Of a stretch of DNA of 64,000 nucleotides, positions 42,857 through 50,609 are shown in pieces. Under the pieces are notes generated by a model. It did not search any database, was not told where the DNA came from, and was given only the letters and a program-made list of their open reading frames with translations. How positions within the stretch are numbered: the stretch's first letter is position 1; every line of letters starts with the position of its first letter. The stretch is from positions 98,118 through 162,117 of the forward strand of contig DASYAV010000127.1 in assembly GCA_036501145.1 (NCBI GenBank). Reading direction: 5' to 3'. This stretch comes from PALSA-505 sp036501145 (GTDB lineage Bacteria > Actinomycetota > Actinomycetes > Streptosporangiales > Streptosporangiaceae). A program made the translations under genes and the position numbers.

Positions 42857-43966
42857 GTGCCCATTACCGCCAGAGCCGAGCATGTCGGCAGCCTGCTCCG
42901 CCCGGATTTCCTGCACCAGGCCAGGGCCGCGTACGCGGCGGGCGAACTCACCCCGGCCGCGTTCAAGGCCGCCGAGGACCGCGCCGTGCGGGAGACCGTC
43001 GCCCGGCAGGAGGAGATCGGCCTGCCGGTGGTCACCGACGGCGAGCTGCGCCGCGAGTCCTTCCAGGCCGAGCTGACCGCCGCCTGCGACGGCTTCACCG
43101 GGGTGGGCCTGGACGCCTGGCTGTGGGGTGCCTGGCACTCCGCCGAGCTGGGCGACCTGAGCACCGCACGGCCCGCCGGGCTGGCCGTGACGAGCCGACT
43201 GCGCAAGCGCCGCAACCTGGCCGCCGAGGAGTTCACCTTCCTGCGCGGCTGCACCACCCGGACCGGCAAGGTGACGCTGCCCAGCCCCACGCTGCTGGCC
43301 AACCTGTGGTCGCCGGAGCTGTCGGCCGGCGCCTACCCGACGCTGGACGCGTTCATGGCCGACGTGACCGAGGTGCTCCGCGACGAGGTGCGCGAGCTGG
43401 TCCGGCTTGGCTGCGGCTACATCCAGCTGGACGCGCCGCACTACCCGCTGCTGCTGGACCCGGTGTGGCGCCAGTTCTACGAGGACCGCGGCTGGCCGAT
43501 GGAGCGCTGGCTGTCCTACGGGATCGAGCTGGACAACGCGGTGATCGAGGCCGGCCGGCCCGCCACGTTCGGCTTCCACCTGTGCCGCGGCAACCAGCTC
43601 GGCCGCTGGCTGGTGTCCGGCGGCTACGAGCCGATCGCCGGCCCGGTGTTCAGCGGTGTGCGGGCCGACCGGCTGCTGCTGGAGTACGACGACGAGCGCT
43701 CCGGCGGCTTCGACCCGCTCCGCCTGGTGCCGGACGGCAAGGTCGTCGTGCTCGGCCTGGTCACCACGAAGAACTCCCGGGTCGAGCCCGCCGCGGAGAT
43801 CGCCGGCCGGCTCCGGCAGGCGCGGTCCGTGCTGGGCGCCGGCCGGCTCGCGGTGAGCCCACAGTGCGGTTTCGCCACGTCGGCGGAGGGCAACCCGGTG
43901 ACGCCCCAGGCACAATGGGGCAAACTCGCCCAGCTGGTTAAGATCGCCGAAGACCTTCTTGGATGA
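42857..43966 (+). CDS. Cobalamin-independent methionine synthase-like methyltransferase
   Basis: 369 residues from GTG 42857 (VPITARAEHVGSLLRPDFLH). It is like the C-terminal half of MetE, as in YxjG-type proteins: EHVGSLLRP, LPVVTDGELRRESFQAELTA, the zinc ligands in FGFHLCRGN (His, Cys) and VSPQCGF (Cys), GYIQLDAPHYPLLL, and GLVTTKNSRVE. It transfers a methyl group to a thiol such as homocysteine; the methyl donor for these short forms is not settled. An inverted-repeat element starts directly after the stop codon. Confidence 0.87.
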   Translation: MPITARAEHVGSLLRPDFLHQARAAYAAGELTPAAFKAAEDRAVRETVARQEEIGLPVVTDGELRRESFQAELTAACDGFTGVGLDAWLWGAWHSAELGDLSTARPAGLAVTSRLRKRRNLAAEEFTFLRGCTTRTGKVTLPSPTLLANLWSPELSAGAYPTLDAFMADVTEVLRDEVRELVRLGCGYIQLDAPHYPLLLDPVWRQFYEDRGWPMERWLSYGIELDNAVIEAGRPATFGFHLCRGNQLGRWLVSGGYEPIAGPVFSGVRADRLLLEYDDERSGGFDPLRLVPDGKVVVLGLVTTKNSRVEPAAEIAGRLRQARSVLGAGRLAVSPQCGFATSAEGNPVTPQAQWGKLAQLVKIAEDLLG

Positions 43967-44030
43967 AAAGTCTCATTCAAAACGCGTTGCGACCACATCC
44001 GATGTCTGGTGGCGTTTTGAATAAGACTTT
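43967..44030. repeat. Long inverted-repeat element, copy B
   Basis: AAAGTCTCATTCAAAACGC (43967-43985) pairs with GCGTTTTGAATAAGACTTT (44012-44030) with one G-U-compatible difference. The loop contains GTTGCGACCACATCCGATGT. It shares the stem core ATTCAAAAC/GTTTTGAAT and the inner TTGCGACC with copy A at 25476. It begins at the base after the TGA of the MetE-like gene and could also act as its terminator. Confidence 0.7.
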
Positions 44031-44099
44031 CGGCTGCGCCCGCGCGCAGTCGGCCCACTCACGGCCACGCGGTCACGCTACGCGCAACCCGGAGGTTCC

Positions 44100-45347
44100 A
44101 TGCCCGAGCTGAAGCCGGAGACCGAAGCGGCCGAAGCGGGATTCGACGCCGGGCGGCTGGCCAGGATCGACCGGCACTTCGCCCGCTACGTGGACGACGG
44201 GCGGCTGCCAGGCTGGCTGGTGGTGATCAGCCGGGGCGGCCGCATCGTGCACGTGTCCAGCTACGGCCAGCGGGACATGGAGGCCGGGCTGCCGGTGCAG
44301 GCCGGCACGCTGTGGCGGATCTTCTCGATGACCAAGCCGGTCACCTCGGTCGCCGCGATGATGCTCTACGAGGAAGGCGCCTTCGAGCTGACCGACCCGG
44401 TGAGCGCGTTCATCCCGTCGTTCGCGGGTGCGCGGGTTTACGCCGGCGGCTCCGACCTCGCCCCGCAGACCGTGCCGGCCACCGAGCCGGTCCGGATCTG
44501 GCACCTGCTCACCCATACCGCCGGCCTGACCTACGGGTTCCACCGGGTCCATCCGGTGGACGCGCTGTACCGCGCGGCCGGGTTCGAGTGGAGCACGCCG
44601 TCCGGGATGGACCTGGCCGGGTGCTGCGACGCCTGGGCGCAGCTGCCGCTGCTGTTCCAGCCCGGCACCGAGTGGAACTACTCGGTGGCCACTGACGTGC
44701 TGGGCCGGGTGGTCGAGGTGGCCTCCGGGCAGCGGCTCGACGAGTTCTTCGCGCGGCGGATCCTCGGCCCGCTGGGCATGACCGACACCGCGTTCAGCGT
44801 CCCCGAGCAGGAGGCCGGCCGGCTGGCCGCGCTGTACGTCCCGGGGCCGGGCAACAAGGCCAGGCGCAACGACGATCTCGGCGCCATCGGCCGCGAGCCG
44901 CCGCGGGTGCTGATGGGCGGCGCCGGGCTGGTCTCCACCGCCGCCGACTACCACCGGTTCACCCAGATGCTGCTGCGGCGCCCGGACAGCCCGGCCGGGG
45001 AACTGGACGGGGTGCGGCTGCTCGGCCCGCGCACCGTGGCCTACATGACGCGCAACCACCTGCCCGGCGGCGCCGACCTGGACACGTTCGGCCGCCCGCT
45101 GTTCGCCGGCGCGCCGTTCTACGGCGTCGGCTTCGGCCTCGGTTTCTCCGTGGTGATCGACGCCGCCGCGGGCAAGAACCTGGTCAGCGAGGGCGAGTTC
45201 GCCTGGGGCGGGGCGGCGAACACCTCGTTCTGGGTGGATGACACCGAGCAGCTGACGGCCGGCTTCTACACCCAGCTGCTGCCCACCAGCGCGCACCGGA
45301 TCCGCCCGCAGCTGCGCCAGCTGGTGTACCAGGCGCTGGCGGACTAG
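44100..45347 (+). CDS. Serine hydrolase, beta-lactamase class C/EstB family
   Basis: 415 residues from ATG 44100 (CGGAGG upstream). Catalytic SxxK in WRIFSMTKPVTSVAAMMLYE (Ser about 77), the WNYSVATDVLGRVVE tyrosine segment, HLLTHTAGLTYGFHRVHPVD, and GLGFSVVIDAAAGKN plus SEGEFAWGGAANTSFWVD near the end where the third conserved element lies. There is no signal peptide, so it is more like the EstB esterases than a secreted beta-lactamase. The natural substrate is unknown. Followed by a DinB protein gene after 45 bp. Confidence 0.88.
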   Translation: MPELKPETEAAEAGFDAGRLARIDRHFARYVDDGRLPGWLVVISRGGRIVHVSSYGQRDMEAGLPVQAGTLWRIFSMTKPVTSVAAMMLYEEGAFELTDPVSAFIPSFAGARVYAGGSDLAPQTVPATEPVRIWHLLTHTAGLTYGFHRVHPVDALYRAAGFEWSTPSGMDLAGCCDAWAQLPLLFQPGTEWNYSVATDVLGRVVEVASGQRLDEFFARRILGPLGMTDTAFSVPEQEAGRLAALYVPGPGNKARRNDDLGAIGREPPRVLMGGAGLVSTAADYHRFTQMLLRRPDSPAGELDGVRLLGPRTVAYMTRNHLPGGADLDTFGRPLFAGAPFYGVGFGLGFSVVIDAAAGKNLVSEGEFAWGGAANTSFWVDDTEQLTAGFYTQLLPTSAHRIRPQLRQLVYQALAD

Positions 45348-45392
45348 AACATGGCCTGCCCGGGCAGGCGCCAATCACAAGGGGAGGGCACA

Positions 45393-45899
45393 ATGACGGT
45401 CGCTGACCTGCTGACGGACGCGTTCGACCGGATCCGGGAGGAGGTGCACAACGCGGTTGACAACCTGTCCAAGGACGAGCTGGCGTTCCGGGTGGACCCG
45501 GACGCGAACTCGATCGCCTGGCTCGTCTGGCACCTGACCAGGGTCCAGGACGATCACATCGCCGACGCGGCCGGGACCGAGCAGGTGTGGCTCGCACGCG
45601 GCTGGGCGGACCGGTTCGGCCTGCCGTTCGGGCGGCTGGCCACCGGCTACGAGCACGGCAGCGAGGAGGTGGCCGCCGTCGCTGTGGACGCCGAGCTGCT
45701 GACCGGCTACCACGACGAGGTCACCGAGGCGACCACCCGCTACGTGCGGACGCTGACCGACGCCGACCTGCCCCGGGTGGTGGACGAGTCCTGGGATCCA
45801 CCGGTCACCCTCGCCGTGCGGCTGGTCAGCGTGATCTCCGACGACCTGCAGCACGCCGGCCAGGCCGCGTTCGTCCGCGGCATCCTCATGCGCCGCTGA
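45393..45899 (+). CDS. DinB superfamily/DUF664 protein
   Basis: 168 residues from ATG 45393 (GGGGAGG upstream); a frame from 45351 adds an unlikely leader. Four-helix-bundle motifs with the metal-site histidines: SIAWLVWHLTRVQDDHIADA (His about 48 and 55) and SVISDDLQHAGQAAFVRGIL (third His). Such actinobacterial proteins are often mycothiol- or bacillithiol-linked transferases. The substrate is unknown. This superfamily is unrelated to the polymerase named DinB at 13.7 kb. Confidence 0.88.
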   Translation: MTVADLLTDAFDRIREEVHNAVDNLSKDELAFRVDPDANSIAWLVWHLTRVQDDHIADAAGTEQVWLARGWADRFGLPFGRLATGYEHGSEEVAAVAVDAELLTGYHDEVTEATTRYVRTLTDADLPRVVDESWDPPVTLAVRLVSVISDDLQHAGQAAFVRGILMRR

Positions 45900-45923
45900 C
45901 CGGCCGGCCGACGTTGCCCCGGC

Positions 45924-47153
45924 CTAGCGTGCCAGGTGCCGGTACAGCCAGAACACCGGCCGGTTGCGCCGCGCGCCCATGTCCACCATGGCCTGCTGGG
46001 ATGCGGCGATCGCCGCGTAGCCGTGCTCGCGCATCCGCGCCTCGTACCCACCGATCGCGGTGCCCACGGCGGCCTCGCCGGATGGCGGGCCGGTAAGGGC
46101 GCGGCACAGCAGGCCCGCGTCCTGCAGGGCCGTGTTCGCACCGGACCCGCAGGCGGGGCTCATCGCGTGCACCGCGTCACCGAGCACCGTAACGCGGCTG
46201 CCCGGCCACGCCGGGACCGGTGTCGAGGTGCGGATCCGGACCAGGAATGTCTCGCCGACGTCGGCGAGAGCCTGCAGCCGGCGCAGCGACGGGTGCCACC
46301 TGCGGATCAGGCTGGCCGCGAGCGCATGCAGTTCCGCTGGCGGGAGTCCGGCCAGCCGCTCCGGCGGCACCCCGAACTGGCCCTGGTCCGCTGAGACCGC
46401 CCACATCAGGTAGTCCCCGGCCGGGGACAGCGGGACCGTGGGGGCGAGCGCGGCCGCTGCCTTGTCCGGACGCTGCCGGTAGCGCATCAGGCCCGTGGCC
46501 ATGCCGACCTGACCGCCGGCGACGGCCATGAACCCTTGCTCCAGCGGCTCGGGCAGCGCTTCGAGGGCCTCGGGCACCAGTGGTGTCCTGCCGTAGATGC
46601 ACCGCCCCCCCGAGTCGGTGACCACCGCGTCCGGCAGGTACTGGGCGGCCACCGCCGAATTCACTCCGTCCGCACCGACCAGCACGTCGGCACCGGCCGG
46701 CTGGCCGCGGGTGAACTCCAGCCGGACCCCGCACGCGGCAAGCTCGTAGCGGGCCAGCTCGTGACCGAAGACCAGCCGGTCCCCGAGGCCAGCCGCCAGC
46801 ACCTCGCGCAGCGTCTGCCGGTCGGCGGAGGTCGCCAGCGCCGCCGGGGTGTACGGGTCGCCGGCCTGTTCGTAGGACTGCTCATGGAGCACCCGCAGCT
46901 TCTCCGACACCACGGTCATCCGCCGGCTCGGGCTACCGCAGGTGGCCAGGAACAGGTCGAACAGCTCCGGCGGCAGGCAGCGCGCCAGGGCCATCCCGGC
47001 CCGGGCGTCGAGGTGCAGCCGGTAACCCTGCTGGCGGGCGGCCAGCGCGTCGTCGCGCTCGTAGACGGTGACATCGACGCCGCTACGGAGCAGGCCCTGC
47101 GCCAGGCACAGCCCACCGAGCCCGCCTCCGGCCACCGCGACCCGTGGTCCCAT
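45924..47153 (-). CDS. FAD-dependent aromatic monooxygenase-like protein
   Basis: 409 residues from ATG 47153 with GAGGGAGA upstream. Flavoprotein hydroxylase layout: GXGXXG start VAVAGGGLGGLCLAQGLLRS, then VTVYERDD, an ADVLVGADGVNSAVA (DG motif), and VTVLGDAVHAMSPACGSGAN with the GD motif. Similar enzymes hydroxylate or inactivate aromatic compounds, including antibiotics. It follows a TetR gene by 17 bp in a leftward operon, divergent from a DrrAB-like exporter, so detoxification is likely but unproven. Confidence 0.88.
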   Translation of the reverse strand: MGPRVAVAGGGLGGLCLAQGLLRSGVDVTVYERDDALAARQQGYRLHLDARAGMALARCLPPELFDLFLATCGSPSRRMTVVSEKLRVLHEQSYEQAGDPYTPAALATSADRQTLREVLAAGLGDRLVFGHELARYELAACGVRLEFTRGQPAGADVLVGADGVNSAVAAQYLPDAVVTDSGGRCIYGRTPLVPEALEALPEPLEQGFMAVAGGQVGMATGLMRYRQRPDKAAAALAPTVPLSPAGDYLMWAVSADQGQFGVPPERLAGLPPAELHALAASLIRRWHPSLRRLQALADVGETFLVRIRTSTPVPAWPGSRVTVLGDAVHAMSPACGSGANTALQDAGLLCRALTGPPSGEAAVGTAIGGYEARMREHGYAAIAASQQAMVDMGARRNRPVFWLYRHLAR

Positions 47154-47170
47154 CCTGTCTCCCTCGCCGG

Positions 47171-47947
47171 TCAGCCGGTGGCGTAGCTCTCCAGGCCGCG
47201 CAGCATCAGGTCGATGCCGAACGCGTAGCGGTCGTCCCGGTCCCCGCCGAAGATCAGATCCACCGCCCGCCGGGTGTGCGGGAACCGGTCGGCCGGCAGC
47301 GTCATCACGTAGTCCTTGAGCATCGCGACGAACTCCTCCGGAGGCACGCCGGGACCGGCCGGCGCGGGGCCGAGGCTCTCCTCGAACGTGAAGGCGCCCA
47401 CGTACAGGCCGAACAGGTCGCCGAGATAGGCGATCACCTTGTCCGGGATGCCGACCGGCGTGAGCAGGGTGAACAGCCACTCGGTCAGCAGCGCCACGGC
47501 CGGGCCGGACGGTACCCGGCCGAGTGAGATCCGGGCCACGTCCCGGTGCTGTTTCATGATCGCGCGCATCTGCGCCGCGAGCAGGCCCAGCTGCTCCTGC
47601 CAGCGGGACGGATCCGGCGGCGGCAGCTCGGCCTCGCCGACGACCCGCTCGAACACCAGCTGGAGCAGCTCCTCCTTGTTCCGCACGTGCCAGTAGATCG
47701 ACGCCGCGCTGGCACCCAGCTCATCCCCCACCCGGCGCATCGACAGGCCGTCCATGCCCTCGGCGTCCAGCACCCGCAGCGCCGCCTCGACGATGGCCTC
47801 GCGGGTCAGTGGTGCGCGGGACGAGGGCTTGCGCGGCACCCGCCAGGGCATCTCCGGAACCCCCGCGGCGTCCTGCCAGACCCGCCCCGGCCCGCCCGGA
47901 GCGCCGTCTGCCCCGTGGCCGCCCCGCGGCCCTCCCTCGTTCGCCAT
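47171..47947 (-). CDS. TetR family regulator of the exporter/monooxygenase module
   Basis: 258 residues. After a Gly/Pro-rich start comes the HTH at about 46-92: LTREAIVEAALRVLDAEGMD, SMRRVGDELGASAASIYWHV, RNKEELLQLVFERV. The helical effector domain includes MKQHRDVARISLGRVPSGPA and a TetR_C-like end. It is adjacent to the monooxygenase gene and divergent from the ABC exporter. A near-perfect palindrome inside the exporter promoter (47998-48022) is the obvious candidate operator. Confidence 0.92.
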   Translation of the reverse strand: MANEGGPRGGHGADGAPGGPGRVWQDAAGVPEMPWRVPRKPSSRAPLTREAIVEAALRVLDAEGMDGLSMRRVGDELGASAASIYWHVRNKEELLQLVFERVVGEAELPPPDPSRWQEQLGLLAAQMRAIMKQHRDVARISLGRVPSGPAVALLTEWLFTLLTPVGIPDKVIAYLGDLFGLYVGAFTFEESLGPAPAGPGVPPEEFVAMLKDYVMTLPADRFPHTRRAVDLIFGGDRDDRYAFGIDLMLRGLESYATG

Positions 47948-47996
47948 GCTGCCAGTCTAGGCCGTCCTAAACGTTATTCGGTTACTTGAACGCTGT

Positions 47997-48026
47997 TTGA
48001 CAACGCGCTATATCGCGTGTCAGTAT
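47997..48026 (+). promoter_or_regulatory. Promoter with embedded palindromic operator for DrrAB-like genes
   Basis: -35 TTGACA (47997-48002) and -10 CAGTAT (48021-48026) with an 18-bp spacer. The interval 47998-48022 is an inverted repeat, TGACA-A-CGCG-CTATAT-CGCG-TGTCA, perfect but for one extra A, so a dimeric repressor bound there would cover the whole promoter. It lies between the divergent TetR and exporter genes, 34 bp upstream of the exporter start. Confidence 0.75.
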
Positions 48027-48060
48027 GCGGCGACGGAGTTGATCGAGGGGAAGGTGCCAG

Positions 48061-49065
48061 ATGGCGCTCATGATCGAGGCCAGCGGGCTGGCCAAGCGGT
48101 TCGGCAAGACGCAGGCCCTGGACGGGCTCGACCTGACGGCCGAGTCCGGCCAGGTGGTCGCCCTGCTCGGACCGAACGGGGCCGGCAAGACCACGTTCAT
48201 CAGGACGGTGGCGACGCTGCTCCAGCCGGACCGCGGTGAGCTGCGGGTCGGCGGGTACGACGTGCTGCGGCAGCCGGCCGCGGTGCGCCGGATCATCGGC
48301 CTGGCCGGCCAGTTCGCCGCCATCGAGCCGACCATGACCGGCCGGGAGAACCTGGAACTGGTGGCCCGGCTGTTCGGCCAGCGCCGCCGGGTCGCCAGGG
48401 CGAGCGCGGCGGCCGTGCTGGACATGCTCGGGCTGACCGAGGCGGGCGGACGCCTGGTGCGCACCTACTCCGGCGGCATGCGCCGCCGCCTCGACCTGGG
48501 CGCCAGCCTGGTCGGCGCGCCCCGGCTGCTACTGCTGGACGAGCCGACGACCGGGCTGGACCCACGCAGCCGGATCGAGCTGTGGGACGCCATCAGGAGG
48601 CTGGTCGGGCAGGGCACCGACGTGCTGCTCACCACCCAGTACCTGGACGAGGCGGACAACCTGGCCAGCCACATCGTGATCATCGACCACGGCCGGGTGG
48701 TGGCCAGCGGCGCCCCGGCCGAGCTGAAGCGCCGGGTCGGCGGCCGGGTGATCGAGGTGCACGTGCGCAGCGCGGACGACGTGTCCCGGGTGGCCGAGGT
48801 GCTGCGCGCGTCCGGCCACAGCGACGTGCGGACCGACCAGGCCACCCGCCAGGTCGGGGCGACCGTCGAGGGCGGCGGCCGGGTGCTCATGGACGCGCTG
48901 CGCGCGGTCGAGGAGGCCGGTGTCGAGGTGGAAGACGTTGCGCTGCGCCAGCCCAAGCTCGACGAGGTGTTCCTCACCCTGACCGGCCAGCCCGCCACCG
49001 GCGTTTCCCGAGGGGCCGCCGATGGCCGCACGCCGCAGCCGGAATCCGTGACCGCGAAGCGATAG
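48061..49065 (+). CDS. DrrA-like ABC exporter ATP-binding protein
   Basis: 334 residues. Walker A LLGPNGAGKTTFIRTVATLL (about 37-56), Q-loop LAGQFAAIEPTMTGRENLEL (the AGQ...ETLTGRENL pattern of the daunorubicin-resistance subfamily), signature YSGGMRRRLDLGASLV, Walker B LLLLDEPTTGLDPRSR, H-loop TTQYLDEAD. The C-terminal extension ends LRQPKLDEVFLTLTG, as in DrrA. With the permease 37 bp downstream it should export hydrophobic drugs or lipids. It is under the palindrome-bearing promoter. Confidence 0.93.
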   Translation: MALMIEASGLAKRFGKTQALDGLDLTAESGQVVALLGPNGAGKTTFIRTVATLLQPDRGELRVGGYDVLRQPAAVRRIIGLAGQFAAIEPTMTGRENLELVARLFGQRRRVARASAAAVLDMLGLTEAGGRLVRTYSGGMRRRLDLGASLVGAPRLLLLDEPTTGLDPRSRIELWDAIRRLVGQGTDVLLTTQYLDEADNLASHIVIIDHGRVVASGAPAELKRRVGGRVIEVHVRSADDVSRVAEVLRASGHSDVRTDQATRQVGATVEGGGRVLMDALRAVEEAGVEVEDVALRQPKLDEVFLTLTGQPATGVSRGAADGRTPQPESVTAKR

Positions 49066-49102
49066 CCGTACGCCGGCGAACCACATCTAGGAGAAAATAA
49101 TC

Positions 49103-49915
49103 ATGGTTGCCATCGTTGCCACGCCGGCCACCCGGACCACCGGGATCGGCGCCAGCACACTGCAGATCGCCAAGCGCGCGCTGCTGCGCTACCTGCGCTC
49201 ACCACAGCTCATCGTGCTGGGCACCATCCAGGGTGCGATGTTCCTGCTGATCTTCCGGTACGTGTTCGGCGGGGCCATCCCGATCAAGGGCGGCATCCCG
49301 TACGTGGACTTCCTGGTGCCCGGGTTCATCACCACCGGCGTGCTGTTCACCGGGATGAACGCGGCCACCGGCGCGGCCGAGGATCTGGAGCAGGGCTTCG
49401 TGGACCGGCTGCGCTCGCTGCCGGTGCCGCGGTTCTGCTTCCTGACCGGGCGCGCGCTCGCGGACACCGTCTGGAACACCTGGGGCCTGCTGATCACCGC
49501 GCTCATCGGGTTCGCCGTCGGTTTCCGTATCCACGGCCCGGTCATCGACTCGGTCGCCGCGTTCGGCCTGTGCGTGCTGTTCGGCTTCGCCTTCGAGTGG
49601 CTGTTCATCATGCTCGGCCTGCTCGCCGGCACCCCACAGGCGGCGCAGGGCATGGCGCTGCTGGTGTTCCCGTTCACGTTCGTGTCCAGCGCCTACATCC
49701 CGGTGTCCACCATGCCCGGCTGGATGCAGGCGTTCGCCGCGCACCAGCCGGTCACCTACATGGTGGACGCGGTGCGCGCGCTGTCCCAGGGCCACCCGGC
49801 CGAGCTGCTGATCGGCCAGTCCACCGGCTCGCTGATCGGCTGGTCGCTGCTGTGGGCGGCCGGGTTCGTGGTGGTGTTCGCCCCGCTGGCCGCGCTGAAG
49901 TACCGGCGCAGCTGA
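49103..49915 (+). CDS. DrrB-like ABC exporter permease
   Basis: 270 residues from ATG 49103 with AGGAGA upstream. ABC-2-type permease with six helices: LIVLGTIQGAMFLLIFRYVF, YVDFLVPGFITTGVLFTGMN, AEDLEQGFVDRLRSLPVPRF (the conserved cytoplasmic loop), then SSAYIPVSTMPGWMQAFAAH and QPVTYMVDAVRAL near the end, all typical of DrrB. It forms the membrane channel for the upstream ATPase. Confidence 0.93.
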   Translation: MVAIVATPATRTTGIGASTLQIAKRALLRYLRSPQLIVLGTIQGAMFLLIFRYVFGGAIPIKGGIPYVDFLVPGFITTGVLFTGMNAATGAAEDLEQGFVDRLRSLPVPRFCFLTGRALADTVWNTWGLLITALIGFAVGFRIHGPVIDSVAAFGLCVLFGFAFEWLFIMLGLLAGTPQAAQGMALLVFPFTFVSSAYIPVSTMPGWMQAFAAHQPVTYMVDAVRALSQGHPAELLIGQSTGSLIGWSLLWAAGFVVVFAPLAALKYRRS

Positions 49916-49967
49916 CCGGCGGGCGCGCGTGGGTGGTGCCGTGGGCGCCGTGAGCAGGGCGCAGCCG

Positions 49968-50546
49968 TCAAGGACAAAAGCCTGACGTCGCGGGTAAACC
50001 GCCCGGGTGCTGGCCCGGGTCATGCGCGGGCAGTTCCAGCGGAGCCGGTGGCCGCCAGCCGGCGGTCAGCCGCGCGGCCAGGCCCGGCAGGCCGGGCGGG
50101 ACGATCATCTCGTCCGGCTCGGCCAGTTCGGCCGGGGTCCACCAGTGGTGACCGCCGTAGTGGCGCCGCTCGAAGTCGGTCAGCCCAGCGGTATCCACCT
50201 CGTGGCCGGGCACCCGGAGCAGGAAGAAGTCGTCGCGGATCCGGCCGCTGACCCAGCCGAAGTCGCCGCTGCTCACGGTGTAGGCGACCGGGAGAAGATC
50301 ACCGGGGGCGGCGTCCAGCCCGGTCTCCTCGCGCAGTTCCCTGGCCGCGGCCACGGCCAGGGACTCGCCGGGCTCGACGCCACCGCCGGGCGTGAACCAC
50401 GCGTAGCCGGCCTCGGGACGGCCGATGACCAGGGCCGAGCGGACCAGCAGCAGCCGGCCGGCGGAGTCGATCAGCAGCACCCGGGCCGCGCGCCTGGCGT
50501 ATCCGGTCACCGCCAGCCAGCCTACGGCCCGGCGCCGTGATGTCAC
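49968..50546 (-). CDS. NUDIX hydrolase
   Basis: 192 residues from GTG 50546. Nudix box GGGVEPGESLAVAAARELRE followed by ETGL (about 53-76) supplies the metal-binding glutamates. Strands before it (ARRAARVLLIDSAGRLLLVR) and the HHWWTPAELAE segment after it are typical of MutT-like enzymes cleaving nucleoside diphosphate derivatives. The C-terminus is a Pro/Gly-rich tail. The substrate cannot be deduced. Divergent from the large membrane protein gene. Confidence 0.9.
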   Translation of the reverse strand: MTSRRRAVGWLAVTGYARRAARVLLIDSAGRLLLVRSALVIGRPEAGYAWFTPGGGVEPGESLAVAAARELREETGLDAAPGDLLPVAYTVSSGDFGWVSGRIRDDFFLLRVPGHEVDTAGLTDFERRHYGGHHWWTPAELAEPDEMIVPPGLPGLAARLTAGWRPPAPLELPAHDPGQHPGGLPATSGFCP

Positions 50547-50609
50547 CCGGGTGACCCCGAGGTGACCCGCGTTTGACCTGCTGGCGGTGATAGATGAAAC
50601 GATCGTCCT

